Assembly: GCF_021602025.1 (NCBI RefSeq)
Contig: NZ_BQHW01000003.1
Span: 248,001-312,000, forward strand
Reading direction: 5' to 3'
Source of the DNA: Pseudomonas ceruminis
GTDB taxonomy: Bacteria; Pseudomonadota; Gammaproteobacteria; Pseudomonadales; Pseudomonadaceae
Length of the DNA stretch: 64,000 nucleotides
Numbering within the stretch: the stretch's first letter is position 1; the number at the start of each line of letters is the position of its first letter. This document shows, one piece after another, positions 47,991 to 61,127 of this stretch. The position numbers were made by a program, and so were the translations under genes. A model generated the notes under the pieces. The model saw only the letters and a list, made by a program, of their open reading frames with translations. It ran no database searches and was not told the DNA's origin.

Positions 47991-49237
47991 GTGCCCACCC
48001 CCCGCAAGATCGCCATGCTCTGCTTGCTGCTCACGGCCGCCGCCGGTGCCCAGGCCGGGCAGGGCCTTAGCCTGCCAGAGGCGCTCGCCACCGCCTTTGC
48101 CAACAACCCGCAACTGGCTGCCGCCGGGCGCGAAATCGGCATCGCCGACGGCGAGCGTCGCCAGGCTGGGCTCATGCCCAACCCTGAATTGTCCTGGGAA
48201 GTCGAAGACACCCGCCGCGACACCAGCACCACGACAGTCACCTTGAGTCAAACCTTGGAGCTTGGCGGCAAGCGGGGGGCGCGCATCGCGGTGGCCGGTA
48301 GCGGCCAGGTACTGGCCCAGCTCGATCTGGAGCGTCAACGCAATGGCCTGCGCGCCGATGTGGTCCAGGCATTTCACACCGCGCTGCGCATGCAGGCTGC
48401 GCTGGAACTGGCACAACAGTCACAGGCCCTGACCGAGCGGGGCTTGCGGGTGGTGCAGGGCCGCGTTACGGCCGGGCAGTCCTCGCCCGTGGAGGCTACC
48501 CGCGCTCAGGTCCAACTGGCCCAGGCGCAGGCTGAAGTGCGTCGCGCTGAAACTCAGCAGGGGGTGGCATACCAGGCACTGGCGCAGCTTACTGGCAGCC
48601 CGGTCGCGACGTTCGCCCGGGTGCAGGCCACCGCGTTATCCCCTGGTGCTGCGCCTGCCCACCAGGCCCTGCTCGACAAGCTTGAGCAGACCGCCGAATG
48701 GCGCATGGCCGCTGCACAGGTCGAGCGCGGCGAAGCCACCCTAGGGTCGGCAGAGGCCCAGCGCATCCCCGACCTGACCGTCAGCATCGGTAGCCAGTAC
48801 AGCCGGGAAGACCGCGAGCGGGTCAACGTGGTGGGCTTGTCCATGCCCCTGCCGCTGTTCGACCGCAACCAGGGCAACGTGCTGGCCGCTGCGCGGCGTG
48901 CCGACCAGGCGCGTGACCTGCGCAATGCCGTTGAACTTCGCCTGCGCACTGAAACCGCTAGCGCCGTCAGCCAGTGGCGTACGGCAATGCAGGAGGTGGC
49001 TGCCTATGACCGCACCATCCTGCCCTCGGCGCAGCAGGCGGTCGATAACGCCACCCGGGGTTTCGAGCGTGGCAAGTTTGCCTTTCTCGACGTGCTCGAT
49101 GCCCAACGCACATTGATCGAGGCACGTGGCCTGTACCTCCAGGCACTGGCCACCGCCAGCGACGCACGCGCGCAGGTCGAGCGGATTTACGGCGACCTTG
49201 AAGGTTTGCGCAATGAATCGTACAGCAGGAGCAATCA

Positions 49238-49241
<4 letters not shown>
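47991..49241 (+). CDS. czcC: Heavy-metal efflux outer membrane factor CzcC type
   Basis: A 416-residue TolC-like outer membrane channel. The signal peptide is IAMLCLLLTAAAGAQA, and two OEP repeats follow (SLPEALATAFANNPQL; GFERGKFAFLDVLDAQRTLIEARGLY). It forms the outer exit of an RND pump. The start is GTG with GAGGA about 8 bases ahead; an ATG eight codons later would still leave a signal peptide. Its stop overlaps the czcB start by 4 bases. Confidence 0.92.
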
Positions 49242-53594
<4,353 letters not shown>

Positions 53595-53597
53595 GAA

Positions 53598-53625
53598 GGC
53601 CGGGGCTGCAATGGCAGCCCCGGCC
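53598..53625. terminator. Perfect 12-bp terminator hairpin after czcA
   Basis: GGCCGGGGCTGC pairs with GCAGCCCCGGCC around a 4-base AATG loop, 3 bases after the czcA stop and 5 bases before the stop of the convergent MFS gene. It can end both transcripts. Confidence 0.8.
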
Positions 53626-53630
53626 CCCGT

Positions 53631-54968
53631 TCAAACTGCGCGGCGAACGCCTGGCCGCTCGACATCGCCCCCTGGCGCTTCATGCAACGAAATGCGCGAA
53701 GTCTCCGGCAACGCCAGGCCGCCTGCCAGCGCGAGGAGGGCAATCACCACCAGGTAGAACGCTGGTGCCAGGCTGCTGCCGGTCTGTCCGATCAACCACG
53801 TCGCCACCAGTGGTGCAGTACCGCCGAACAGCGTGTAGGCCACATTGTAGGTAATGGCCGAGGCGGTATAGCGGGTGCGGGTGGGGAAGCTCTCCGAGAG
53901 CAGTGCAGCGGTGACCACGCCGCTGCACAGCGCGCCCACCGCCAGCAGAATCACCCCCAGCAGCGCACCCGACATCGACCCGGAGCTGGCCAGCCAGTAG
54001 GCGGGGAAGACGCACAGCATCACCCACAGACAGGTGAAGCCAATGGTCTTGCGTCGCCCGACCCGGTCCGAGAACGCGCCCGCCAGCGGGCAGCCAACGG
54101 CGGCGAACAGCAGCGCCACCGTGGTCACCAGCAATGACTGGGCGCGGGTCAGGTTGCCGACCAGTTGCAGGTAAGTGGCGAAGTAGGTGGTGAACATGTA
54201 GAACGACAATGCGGTGAGCGAGATGAACGCACCCAGGTTGCGAAGGGTTCGGCCATGGTGGCGCAAGGTGTCCTTGAGCGGTGAATGCTCATGCACCTTG
54301 CCTTGGGCGAGGGCTTCGCGAAACGCTGGCGTTTCCTCCATGCGCCAGCGCAGGTAAAGGCCTACCAGGCCCAACGGTGCAGCCACCAGGAATGGTACGC
54401 GCCAGCCCCAGGCCGCCATCGCTTCGGCCGACAGGCTCGCTTCCAGGCCATAGGCAATTACCGCTGCGCAGGCAAACGCGGAAAAGGTCGATACCGGCAC
54501 GAAGCTGCCATAGAACGCACGTTTGTTGTGCGGCGCGTGTTCCATCAGGTACGCACAGGCCCCCGCGTACTCGCCACCGGCAGAGAAGCCCTGCAGGCAG
54601 CGCGCCAGGGTCAACAACACCGGCGCGGCAAGGCCAATGCTGGCGTAGGTGGGCAGCAGGCCGATCAGCGTGGTGGAGCCTGCCATCAACAAAATGGTCA
54701 GCGACAGGATACGTTTGCGTCCTAGTCGGTCGCCCAGCGCACCGAACACGATGCCGCCCAGCGGTCGCAAGGCGAAGGCCACGGCAAATACCGCAAAGGT
54801 CTTGAGCAGGGCAACGCTGGCATCGCCGCTGGCGAAGAACTGGCTGGCGATCAGGGTGGCGAGAAAGCCGTAGACCGCGAAGTCGAACCATTCGACGAAG
54901 TTACCGATCGCCGAGGCGGCGATGACCCGGCGAAGTGTGGCGGGGGAGACCTCATGAGATGCGGACAT
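53631..54968 (-). CDS. MFS transporter, metabolite:proton symporter (MHS/ProP-like) family
   Basis: A 445-residue 12-helix symporter of the MHS family. It opens with ASAIGNFVEWFDFAVYGFLA and shows GALGDRLGRKRIL and RCLQGFSAGGEYAGA, all typical of ProP, ShiA or KgtP relatives that import osmolytes, shikimate, oxoglutarate or citrate. The substrate is not predictable; the accessory aroQE pair 6 kb away makes an aromatic acid possible, though weakly. It is monocistronic and convergent with czcA. Confidence 0.9.
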   Translation of the reverse strand: MSASHEVSPATLRRVIAASAIGNFVEWFDFAVYGFLATLIASQFFASGDASVALLKTFAVFAVAFALRPLGGIVFGALGDRLGRKRILSLTILLMAGSTTLIGLLPTYASIGLAAPVLLTLARCLQGFSAGGEYAGACAYLMEHAPHNKRAFYGSFVPVSTFSAFACAAVIAYGLEASLSAEAMAAWGWRVPFLVAAPLGLVGLYLRWRMEETPAFREALAQGKVHEHSPLKDTLRHHGRTLRNLGAFISLTALSFYMFTTYFATYLQLVGNLTRAQSLLVTTVALLFAAVGCPLAGAFSDRVGRRKTIGFTCLWVMLCVFPAYWLASSGSMSGALLGVILLAVGALCSGVVTAALLSESFPTRTRYTASAITYNVAYTLFGGTAPLVATWLIGQTGSSLAPAFYLVVIALLALAGGLALPETSRISLHEAPGGDVERPGVRRAV

Positions 54969-55206
54969 GTGGGAACGCTCCGGTTTCCAAAGGCAGCCTG
55001 GAGGGAAAGTGATGCGGTCAAGGCCGCGTCATCATTGTTGTTACCGGCAGTAGACCGGTGCGGGCGGCAGGGCGCTTTGTCGAGGGCGACATCGGGATGT
55101 CTATTCCGACCACGCCGACCTCATCGCAGGTTTGCCACGCAGAGGCCAACAAACACCTCAGTTATGAATTACAGTCGTGGGCCACCGCTTGCGCAGGAGC
55201 CTGACC

Positions 55207-55935
55207 ATGGCCCAGAACATCTACGACAACCCCGCCTTCTTCGCCGGGTACAGCCAGCTCCCCCGTCAGGTCCTTGGCCTGGACGGTGCACCCGAGTGGC
55301 CGGCGATTCGCGCCCTGCTCCCCGAGGTGCGCGAAAAGCGGGTGGTCGATTTGGGTTGTGGGTTTGGCTGGGCCTCGCGCTGGATGCGCGAGCAGGGCGC
55401 CGCGTCGGTGCTGGGCCTGGACCTGTCGCAGAACATGATCGACCGCGCCCGCCGTGATACCGACGACGCGGCCATCGAGTACCGCATTGCCGACCTCGAT
55501 ACCCTGCAATTGCCGCCTGCGGCGTTCGACCTGGCCTACAGCGCGCTGACCTTCCATTACGTCGAGAATTTCAGCCGCCTGGTGCGTACCATCGCCCAGT
55601 CACTGAACGCCGACGGCCACCTGGTGTTTACTGTCGAACACCCCATCTACATGGCCGCTGCCCATCCGCATTGGCTCAAGGACGCCGATGGCCGCCTGAC
55701 CTGGCCGGTCAACGGCTACGCGCTGGAAGGGCAGCGGCGCACCGATTGGTTCGCCAAGGGTGTGCTCAAGTACCACCGCACCCTGGCCACCACGCTCAAC
55801 ACCCTGATCGAGGCAGGCCTGCGCATCAACCGGGTCGAAGAGTTCGCCCCCTCGCCCGAGCAGGTTGCCGCGCTGCCAAACCTTGCCGAAGAGCTCGAGC
55901 GGCCGATGATGCTGCTGGTGTCCGCACAGCGCTGA
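55207..55935 (+). CDS. SAM-dependent class I methyltransferase
   Basis: A 242-residue cytosolic methyltransferase. Motif I is VVDLGCGFGWASRWMREQG, followed by the acidic VLGLDLSQNM and a motif near LDTLQLPPAAFDLAYSALTFHYV. The set resembles the UbiE/biotin-synthesis type family, but the substrate is unknown. AGGAG lies ahead of the ATG at 55207, which was chosen over an in-frame ATG ten codons earlier. The gene stands alone, divergent from the MFS gene. Confidence 0.9.
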   Translation: MAQNIYDNPAFFAGYSQLPRQVLGLDGAPEWPAIRALLPEVREKRVVDLGCGFGWASRWMREQGAASVLGLDLSQNMIDRARRDTDDAAIEYRIADLDTLQLPPAAFDLAYSALTFHYVENFSRLVRTIAQSLNADGHLVFTVEHPIYMAAAHPHWLKDADGRLTWPVNGYALEGQRRTDWFAKGVLKYHRTLATTLNTLIEAGLRINRVEEFAPSPEQVAALPNLAEELERPMMLLVSAQR

Positions 55936-55953
55936 GCCGTTGCAACCTGCCCT

Positions 55954-55982
55954 GGCGCCTGGTTCGCGGGCAAGCCGGCGCC
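55954..55982. repeat. REP-like hairpin after the methyltransferase
   Basis: GGCGCC at each end encloses TGGTTCGCGGGCAAGCC, the P. putida REP core. It lies in the 81-base gap between the methyltransferase and the convergent TonB receptor gene and may terminate both. Confidence 0.5.
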
Positions 55983-56016
55983 GGGGCCTGTGTGCAAGGC
56001 CGTGCGGTGGCCAGGG

Positions 56017-58164
56017 TCAGAAGCGCATATCCACCGCCAGCTCAAACGTCCTCGGCGCGCCCGCATAGTACTGAAGCCCGTACGCCTGCTTGGCATACAG
56101 CTGATCAGTCAGGTTGCGTACCCGGCCAGTAAGCGTGGTGTGTTCATCCAGCCGGTAGCGGGCGAAGGTACCCAACAGGGTATAGGCCGGCGCCTTGAGT
56201 GTGTTGGCATTGTCGGCGTACACCGACCCTACATAGCGTGCGTCCACCCCCGCCGACCACGCCGGGGTGAAGCTGTAAGTCAGCCACAGGTTGGCGACAT
56301 TGGCTGGCACGTTGACCGGTGCATTGCCTTTGCGCGACACCGACACGCCGTTGACCGCCTCGTTGAACGCATCGTACTTGGCATCGACATACGCATAATT
56401 GGCTTCAGCCAACAGCCTTTGCGTGACTTGCAGGCGACCGGACAACTCGATACCGCGTGAGGTCTGCTGCCCGGCCTGGACCGTCAGGTTGGGGTTGGCC
56501 GAATCGCGCACGGCGAAGTCCTTGCGCACGATCTGGTACAGCGCCACCGTCGCCGCTCCACGCCCGTCGAGGAAGTCGAACTTGCTGCCCACTTCCCACT
56601 GCTCGCCCTTGGACAGGTCGAACAGGCCGACGTTGGAGTAAGTGGCTGCTGCCAGCGAACCGGCAGGCAGGTCGGCCGCGGTGCTGTACTGGGCGTAGAC
56701 ACTGGCAGATGGGGTCAGCTCGTAGGTCAGGCCGATGCGCCCGGAGAGGGGCTGCCAGCGCCGTTGGAAGTACGCTGGAGAGGTGGGGGTGACGGCACCG
56801 TAGTTGGTTACCTCCATGTCCAGGTAGTCATAGCGCAGTGCGGTCAAAAGGGCCAGGCGCTCAGTCAGTTGCAGGCGGTTCTCGGCAGACACGGCGCGGT
56901 TGATGAGTTCATGACGACGCTGTTTGGTCAGGCCCGCATTCACCACCGGTATGTCGTTGAAGCTGCCGGGGTCGAAGTGTTCAGGGTCCACCACATCGCT
57001 CCAGTTACCCGAGGTGGGGTAGAGGGTCTGGCGCATGCGCGAGTAGTCCAGGCCCAGCGACCACTGGCTGGCCAGGCCGAATACGGTGTGGTCATGGCGC
57101 AGTTCGATGCGGTCGCCGAGCACGTTCTGGTCGTGGCGTTGCAGGTAAGGGCCGGCGCGTAGCACATTGCCGTCATTGGTGTAGCTGTAACGCTCGACGT
57201 TGCGGTAGTCGCGCTGGGCGTTGTAGTGATAAAGCGTGTTTTGCACGCTGGTAGTGTCGCTGACCTGGTAATCGAGGATCGAGCGCAGCCAGCGCACCCG
57301 TTGTTCGTAACGGCCGTCGGCGACGTTGTAGTTTTCGAAGCGGCGGCTCTTGTCGATCTTCATGGTGCTGCGCCCAGGCAGGATCGGCGAACCCCAGTAG
57401 GGGCTGTCCTCACTGTCTTGCTGATACTCCACGGCCAAGGTGTGAGTGAGGTTGGGCGTGAGGTCGCTGAGCAGTGAAAACGCCAGGCTGTCAGTGTGCC
57501 GTTCGTTGCGGTCGATGTAGCCATTGCTGTGGCCTCGGCTGAAGTCCAGGCGCATGAAGTGCCGGGCATCGGCAGGATTGCTGGCCAGTGCCTGATTGAT
57601 GCCGAAGGCCACTTGCGAATCGTCGAAGCTGCCATAGCGTATGCGCCCGTCGATGATTTGCTGATCGCGGCTGGCGAGCTTGGTGATGTAGTTGATCGAA
57701 CCACCGACCGAGCCTGCGCCATGCAGGAACGATGACGGCCCGCCGAGCAGTTCGACCCGGTCCAGCACCCAGGCGTCCACCGGCCGGGTGGCGCTGCTGT
57801 AGCCCAGGTTGATGCCGTTGTAGAGCTGGGTGACCTGGTTCTGGGTGAAACCACGGTAGCTGACGAAACCGCCGTAGCCCGGGTTAGCCGAAGCGTTCAC
57901 GCCGGTCATGGCGTTGATCACGTCCTGGCTGTCGTTGGCGCTTCGCTCTTCGATGATGCGGCGGTCCGAGACGCTCACCGACGCAGGCGTTTCTCGGGCC
58001 GTGAGGCCCAGCCGCGAGCCAGTACGGATCGGTTCGTCCAATTGTACGCCGGAGGGCGCCGCGCGTTGGCCATCAATGGTGGTGGCAGAGAGTTCTACGG
58101 CATCGTCCGCGCAAGCGAATGTGCAGGTGCCCATGAGGAGCACCAGGGAGGTGTTGCGGAGCAT
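56017..58164 (-). CDS. TonB-dependent siderophore receptor
   Basis: A 715-residue outer-membrane receptor. The signal peptide is MLRNTSLVLLMGTCTFACA, with a probable TonB box around VELSATTID. The plug follows (RIIEERSANDSQDVINAMTGV, YRGFTQNQVTQLYNGINLGY, VELLGGPSSFLHGAGSVGG), and a barrel ends in the usual aromatic residue (AVDMRF). It imports a ferric siderophore or another metal chelate. The ATG at 58164 was chosen for its signal peptide. It lies 66 bases after a DUF2946 gene on the same strand, which hints at metal-responsive expression and possibly a copper chelate. Confidence 0.9.
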   Translation of the reverse strand: MLRNTSLVLLMGTCTFACADDAVELSATTIDGQRAAPSGVQLDEPIRTGSRLGLTARETPASVSVSDRRIIEERSANDSQDVINAMTGVNASANPGYGGFVSYRGFTQNQVTQLYNGINLGYSSATRPVDAWVLDRVELLGGPSSFLHGAGSVGGSINYITKLASRDQQIIDGRIRYGSFDDSQVAFGINQALASNPADARHFMRLDFSRGHSNGYIDRNERHTDSLAFSLLSDLTPNLTHTLAVEYQQDSEDSPYWGSPILPGRSTMKIDKSRRFENYNVADGRYEQRVRWLRSILDYQVSDTTSVQNTLYHYNAQRDYRNVERYSYTNDGNVLRAGPYLQRHDQNVLGDRIELRHDHTVFGLASQWSLGLDYSRMRQTLYPTSGNWSDVVDPEHFDPGSFNDIPVVNAGLTKQRRHELINRAVSAENRLQLTERLALLTALRYDYLDMEVTNYGAVTPTSPAYFQRRWQPLSGRIGLTYELTPSASVYAQYSTAADLPAGSLAAATYSNVGLFDLSKGEQWEVGSKFDFLDGRGAATVALYQIVRKDFAVRDSANPNLTVQAGQQTSRGIELSGRLQVTQRLLAEANYAYVDAKYDAFNEAVNGVSVSRKGNAPVNVPANVANLWLTYSFTPAWSAGVDARYVGSVYADNANTLKAPAYTLLGTFARYRLDEHTTLTGRVRNLTDQLYAKQAYGLQYYAGAPRTFELAVDMRF

Positions 58165-58230
58165 GTTGTTGTCTTCCACGCAAAGGTCATGGCTGACCAC
58201 GACCGCGCACACAGGTGCGCCCGGGCAGGG

Positions 58231-58641
58231 TCAGGCGAAATGAATGGCTACTGCGGGGAAGGCGAAGGGGGAGGCGCGGGGGTTGAGGGCTGGGCGTTGG
58301 TAACGCGGTGGCGGTTGCGCCCAGCTGCGCACGACGATGGGCGATGTGGCGCCGGCGCGTACAGCGGTAAAGGACCATTGGCCACTGCTTAACGGCACGG
58401 CCATGCCGAACGATGAACACACAGGGCAGTCAAGCTGGGCCATGTGCTGGTCGCCGCCAGCGTCATCGAGGTCGATGGCCACGCCATGTTCGCTGTTGAT
58501 CGAACAGAACCCACCTTGCAGGCCGGCCAGGCGCAGCCCGCCCATCTGGCCATGGTGCAGGCCGCACAGCAACAGGCTGAACAGGACGCTGGCGTAGAGC
58601 GTCCAGGCCGTCAGCGTGCGGGTTTGCCGGGTGATTTTCAT
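58231..58641 (-). CDS. DUF2946 protein
   Basis: A 136-residue exported protein of the DUF2946 type. It has a hydrophobic N-terminal segment (LTAWTLYASVLFSLLLCGL) followed by HHGQMGG, a Cys in GGFCSIN and the CPVC motif in HMAQLDCPVCSSF. His, Met and Cys pairs of this kind suggest copper binding, and from memory family members sit beside TonB receptors or copper genes. The start at 58641 lacks a clear SD. The last 30 residues are Pro/Ala-rich. Confidence 0.75.
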   Translation of the reverse strand: MKITRQTRTLTAWTLYASVLFSLLLCGLHHGQMGGLRLAGLQGGFCSINSEHGVAIDLDDAGGDQHMAQLDCPVCSSFGMAVPLSSGQWSFTAVRAGATSPIVVRSWAQPPPRYQRPALNPRASPFAFPAVAIHFA

Positions 58642-58745
58642 GGCGGCGAATTTATCATCCGGATGAGCGGTCGTGTAGCCCCGCGGCGCGGCAGGTTGTC
58701 GCAGGTCAGGCGGCGCGCTCAAGGGCATCCGTGCGGCGGATCAGA

Positions 58746-59126
58746 TCAGCCGCCGCCACCGCTTCCTCCACTGCCGCTTCCACCGCCACTGCCGCCGGCC
58801 CCCGTACCCGACCCACCGGTGCCGCTACCGGTTCCCGAGCCGGTACTGCCCCCGTTGCCCATGCCGCCCGAGCCGTTGGTACCTGATCCAGCGCCATGGG
58901 TGGTGCCGTCCCCGCCGGTGCTGTCGGTGTCATTGGCACCGGTCCCGCTGCCGGTCGCATCGCCTGGAACGCCAGACCCGGTAGCGCCACCCTTGCTGCC
59001 ATTTTGCGTGCCGGTTGCGGGGGGTGTACTGCCGTTGTTGTTCATGTCGGTCGCCGCCAGGGCGATCGGTGCGCTGGCGCCCAGACACAGGGCGAGCAGC
59101 AGCGTAAGAGGTGTCATACGTTTCAT
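58746..59126 (-). CDS. Secreted Gly/Ser/Thr-rich low-complexity protein
   Basis: A 126-residue protein with a normal signal peptide (LTLLLALCLGASAPIALA). The mature part is almost entirely Gly, Ser, Thr, Asn and Asp, and the last 45 residues are GSG/GGSG repeats. It has no cysteine or aromatic residue after the signal and should be disordered. AGGAG lies 7 bases ahead of the ATG. Similar short Gly-rich exported proteins occur in Pseudomonas without known role. The repetitive DNA makes its length prone to change between strains. Confidence 0.72.
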   Translation of the reverse strand: MKRMTPLTLLLALCLGASAPIALAATDMNNNGSTPPATGTQNGSKGGATGSGVPGDATGSGTGANDTDSTGGDGTTHGAGSGTNGSGGMGNGGSTGSGTGSGTGGSGTGAGGSGGGSGSGGSGGGG

Positions 59127-59251
59127 GGGTGAGTCTCCTGGTGGAGTGATTACCCAATGTTCGGCAGCTCGTTGTGCCACGCAGTGCAGTGCAGCCGACG
59201 GGTGGCCGCTTGAGCCCGGTGCATGTGACCTTTCAGGTCCACGATGGCAGA

Positions 59252-59731
59252 TCAGGAACCGGCGTTTTCCAGTGCGTTCAGCTCCTCTTCAACCTGTTGC
59301 AGGCGCTGCTCTGCCAGGGCCTGGGCTTTTTCATCCCGCGCGGTCTCACGCATCAGCCGGGTCAGCTTGGCGCTCAGTGTCTGGCCTTGCTCTGTCTCTT
59401 CGAGCGCCTTGGCCTTGGCCGGGTCACGGGTTACTTGGACGATGGTGGCGAATTCGGCGTCGCTGAAGTTCTTTTCGCTGTAGAGCTTGAACAGGTCCTG
59501 GCGCTGGTCTTCGACCGTGAGGTGCTTGCGCAGCACGCCGCGGATGGTGTCTTCGGCGAGCTGCGGGTGGGTGCGGGTCAGTAGCAAAGCCATGTGGTCG
59601 ATGTTGTGCTCATAGGCTTCCTGCAGCGGTAGGTTCGCCAGGATTTGCTCCTCGCGAGTGGGTTTTTGCTCGCAGGCGGTGAGGGCAGCGGTGAACAGCA
59701 GCGGCAGTAGCAGCGTGGTGATGCGGGGCAT
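59252..59731 (-). CDS. Predicted lipoprotein, helical (159 residues)
   Basis: A 159-residue protein with a lipoprotein signal (LLFTAALTAC, lipidated Cys20; the +2 residue is Glu, which tends to permit outer-membrane sorting). The rest is helical and charged, ending in a coiled-coil-like stretch (KAQALAEQRLQQVEEELNALE). I do not recognise the domain. It stands alone on the minus strand, 125 bases upstream of the Gly-rich gene. Confidence 0.78.
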   Translation of the reverse strand: MPRITTLLLPLLFTAALTACEQKPTREEQILANLPLQEAYEHNIDHMALLLTRTHPQLAEDTIRGVLRKHLTVEDQRQDLFKLYSEKNFSDAEFATIVQVTRDPAKAKALEETEQGQTLSAKLTRLMRETARDEKAQALAEQRLQQVEEELNALENAGS

Positions 59732-59931
59732 GGAAATGGCCTTGGGCGCGCGTTTTAAAGGTTTGGATTATAGCGGTGTCGTTGGCTGATCGACGTAGAG
59801 AATGACCCACTGTAGCCCGCCGGGTAGGTGCTTTCCTACTTGGCAATGCCCGCGATGGCCACCCCGTTCATTTCAATCATCCGACGATTTACTTACCTTC
59901 GCGTGCCGATATTGACGAAGGAGCAATGCCC

Positions 59932-60234
59932 ATGGCCTATCTTGCGCTGTACAAGCTCGAACTGCTTGATGAGTTCGAAAACCGCAGGGATGACTGGACC
60001 TTCGCAGACTTTGAAAGACGCCTCACCGAGAAGAAGACGCCGGCCAATTACCAGGATGCCAACGCCATCATCATTGCTGCGCACAAGGAGGGCAATTGGC
60101 CGAAGGCCGTGAAGCGGTACTTGCTGACCAATCAGCATGTGCACAAGCACGTCAGCTCGGAGTTCAACGAGGTTTTCACTGAGGTGGTTGCGATGTTGTC
60201 CGAGAAGGAGAAGCAAATTTGGGGGTTGGCATAG
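59932..60234 (+). CDS. Hypothetical small acidic/basic cytosolic protein (100 residues)
   Basis: A 100-residue soluble protein without cysteines or membrane segments, with alternating charges (LELLDEFENRRDDWTFADFERRLTEKKT). I do not recognise it. GGAG lies 8 bases ahead of the ATG at 59932; the ATG six bases earlier is too close to the SD. It has no partner gene: it faces away from the lipoprotein gene and toward the ABC ATPase stop. Confidence 0.7.
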   Translation: MAYLALYKLELLDEFENRRDDWTFADFERRLTEKKTPANYQDANAIIIAAHKEGNWPKAVKRYLLTNQHVHKHVSSEFNEVFTEVVAMLSEKEKQIWGLA

Positions 60235-60338
60235 GCCTGTAGTCACCGCCGCACACTGCACAGACATTCAGCAATCGGCAAGGCGCTGGCAAGCAGCAGG
60301 GTGGGGGCGCGCAGGAGCATAGCGGAACTGTTCCTGGT

Positions 60339-61127
60339 TCAGGGGGCGCGAAAACGCAGGATGCGTGCGCCGTCGAAGGGGTCGGTGAGGTAGCGCGCGT
60401 GCACGCCGAAGGTGACCAGCAGGCGATCTGGAGTCAGCACCTCCAGGGGTTTGCCAAGGGCCACCAGGCGACCCTGGTCGAGCACCGCCACGCGGTCGCA
60501 GGTCAGCGCCTGGTTGAGGTCGTGCAGGGCCACCAGCGTGGTGACCGGCAGCGCCTGCACCTGCTGCAGCAGGCTCAGTTGATGCTGGATGTCGAGGTGG
60601 TTGGTCGGCTCATCGAGCAGCAGTACCCGCGGGCGTTGGGCCAAGGCGCGGGCAATGTGTACCCGCTGGCGTTCACCGCCGGACAACGAGCTCCACACCC
60701 GTGCACGCAGGTGAGTGGCATCCAGATCGGCAAGGGCTTGCTCGACGATGGCGTGGTCTTCATGGGCGAAGGGCGCCAAAGCGGATAACCAGGGTGTGCG
60801 GCCCAGGGCCACGGCGTCGAATACGCGCACGGCATCAAGGGTGTCGGCTTGTTGCTCGACCAGCGCCAAGGCCTGAGCGACGCGGCGCCGAGGCAGGCGC
60901 GCCAGCGGCTCGCCAAGTAACTGCACGCTGCCGCTGCTGGGCGTGCGCAGCCCGGCCAGTACCTTGAGCAAAGACGATTTGCCAGAGCCGTTAGGGCCGA
61001 CGATGCCCAGGGTTTCACCGGCGGTCACCGTGAGGTCGATATCGCGCAATACGCGGTTGCCCGACAGTTGCAGGTTCAGGCCCTGACAGGCGAGAGGAGC
61101 GACGGGCCTGGGCTGCATGACCGTCAT
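60339..61127 (-). CDS. FecE/BtuD-type ABC transporter ATP-binding protein
   Basis: A 262-residue ATPase for a chelate or corrinoid importer. Walker A is GPNGSGKSS (about residues 44-52), the signature LSGGERQR, and Walker B VLLLDEPTNHLD; VALHDLNQA holds the switch His. The start overlaps the permease stop by 4 bases. It is the last gene of an operon behind a cobalamin-riboswitch-like leader, so corrinoid or cobalt-chelate import is more likely than iron, though the family covers both. Confidence 0.92.
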   Translation of the reverse strand: MTVMQPRPVAPLACQGLNLQLSGNRVLRDIDLTVTAGETLGIVGPNGSGKSSLLKVLAGLRTPSSGSVQLLGEPLARLPRRRVAQALALVEQQADTLDAVRVFDAVALGRTPWLSALAPFAHEDHAIVEQALADLDATHLRARVWSSLSGGERQRVHIARALAQRPRVLLLDEPTNHLDIQHQLSLLQQVQALPVTTLVALHDLNQALTCDRVAVLDQGRLVALGKPLEVLTPDRLLVTFGVHARYLTDPFDGARILRFRAP

